Assembly (NCBI GenBank): GCA_035551475.1
Contig: DASZMX010000014.1
Location: 1-8,059, forward strand
Length of the DNA stretch: 8,059 bases
Origin: DASZMX01 sp035551475
Lineage (GTDB): Bacteria; Verrucomicrobiota; Verrucomicrobiia; Limisphaerales; Palsa-1400
Direction: 5' to 3'
A program made the translations under genes and the position numbers. Position 1 is the stretch's first letter; each line of letters starts with the position of its first letter. The notes beneath the pieces are model-generated. The model saw only the letters and a list, made by a program, of their open reading frames with translations. It was not told where the DNA came from and made no database searches. Shown here piece by piece: positions 7,686-8,059 of the stretch.

Positions 7686-8059
7686 AATGCAGGATTTCAT
7701 AAATGACTTCGGCGGCGGATTGCGTCGCATCGATTTGATAAACAATTTCTTTCCCGTAGAACTCCAACAGCGGTTTGGTCTCTTCTTCGTAAACCTGCAG
7801 ACGCCGCTCGATCACATCCATGTTCGCATCATCCAGCCGATTATCACGCAGGGCCCGGCGTTGCAACCGGCGGACCAGATTCTTCGGCTCGGAGCAGCAC
7901 AGATTGAACACCGCCTTCACATCGAGTGATTCCTGAAGTATTTCGGCCTGCCGCAAACTGCGCGGAATTCCATCAAGGACCAAAAGATCGGTCGCGGGAT
8001 GAAACCGCCCCGCCTGGGTCGCATGGCCAATGGCTTGCCGCCAAAGGTCAATGGTCGGT
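7657..8059 (-). CDS. adk: Adenylate kinase-family nucleoside monophosphate kinase (partial, N-terminus beyond window)
   Basis: The last 133 residues of a P-loop nucleotide kinase enter from the right edge, beginning TIDLWRQAIGHATQ. The NMP-binding hallmark is seen as LLVLDGIPRSLRQAEIL (DGIPR at 7960-7974, usually DGFPR). It is followed by a strand, FNLCC, and a short LID-like segment with RRLQRRALRDNRLDD, then VIERRLQVYEEETKPLLEFY, the usual arginine-rich pattern of short-LID adenylate kinases. The glycine-rich P-loop and AMP-binding start lie outside the window. The family transfers phosphate between ATP and AMP in the cytoplasm. DGIPR and an Asn-Arg-Leu-Asp-Asp in place of the common Gly-Arg-x-Asp-Asp are mild departures that could mark a divergent paralogue rather than the housekeeping enzyme. 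The stop TAA lies inside the start region of the downstream esterase gene, so the two may be co-transcribed. Confidence 0.87.
   Translation of the reverse strand, partial: PTIDLWRQAIGHATQAGRFHPATDLLVLDGIPRSLRQAEILQESLDVKAVFNLCCSEPKNLVRRLQRRALRDNRLDDANMDVIERRLQVYEEETKPLLEFYGKEIVYQIDATQSAAEVIYEILHYATRFQKAA

Overview
The window holds six genes, all read from the minus strand, so transcription runs from base 8059 towards base 1. The combination suggests a heterotrophic member of the Verrucomicrobiota, possibly Limisphaerales or Pedosphaera-like, or a neighbouring PVC lineage. The grounds are a two-component-regulator propeller sensor, an esterase fused to an SMP-30-like propeller, a BD-FAE-type secreted hydrolase and a GlcD/GlcF pair without GlcE, all in moderately GC-rich DNA with sparse Shine-Dalgarno sites. 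This is a judgement from gene content only; no marker gene was compared.

In transcription order: (1) 8059-7657, the C-terminal two thirds or so of an adenylate kinase-family nucleotide kinase, cut by the window edge. (2) 7685-5919, a secreted two-domain protein: an Fes-like alpha/beta esterase followed by an SMP-30/gluconolactonase-type propeller. (3) 5917-4982, a secreted BD-FAE/acetyl-esterase-type alpha/beta hydrolase. (4) 4955-3561, glcD, the FAD subunit of glycolate (or D-lactate) dehydrogenase. (5) 3564-2251, glcF, its iron-sulfur subunit. (6) After a 232-base gap, 2018-1, the N-terminal 672 residues of an exported sensor made of 14 propeller blades, i.e. two seven-bladed propellers; its C-terminus lies outside the window.

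Genes 1-5 are packed tightly (29-base overlap, 1-base gap, 26-base gap, ATGA overlap), which fits one transcription unit. A reasonable but untested reading is that the two exported hydrolases release small hydroxy acids or de-esterified sugars outside the cytoplasm, and GlcD/GlcF oxidises a 2-hydroxy acid such as glycolate or D-lactate, passing electrons towards the respiratory chain. The sensor next door resembles the input half of hybrid two-component systems that detect carbohydrate fragments, so it could control such a locus, but no link is proven here.

No RNA gene, CRISPR array, transposon, attachment site or convincing terminator was found. I see no clearly new system; the most interesting points are the operon context, the esterase-propeller fusion and the truncated sensor.
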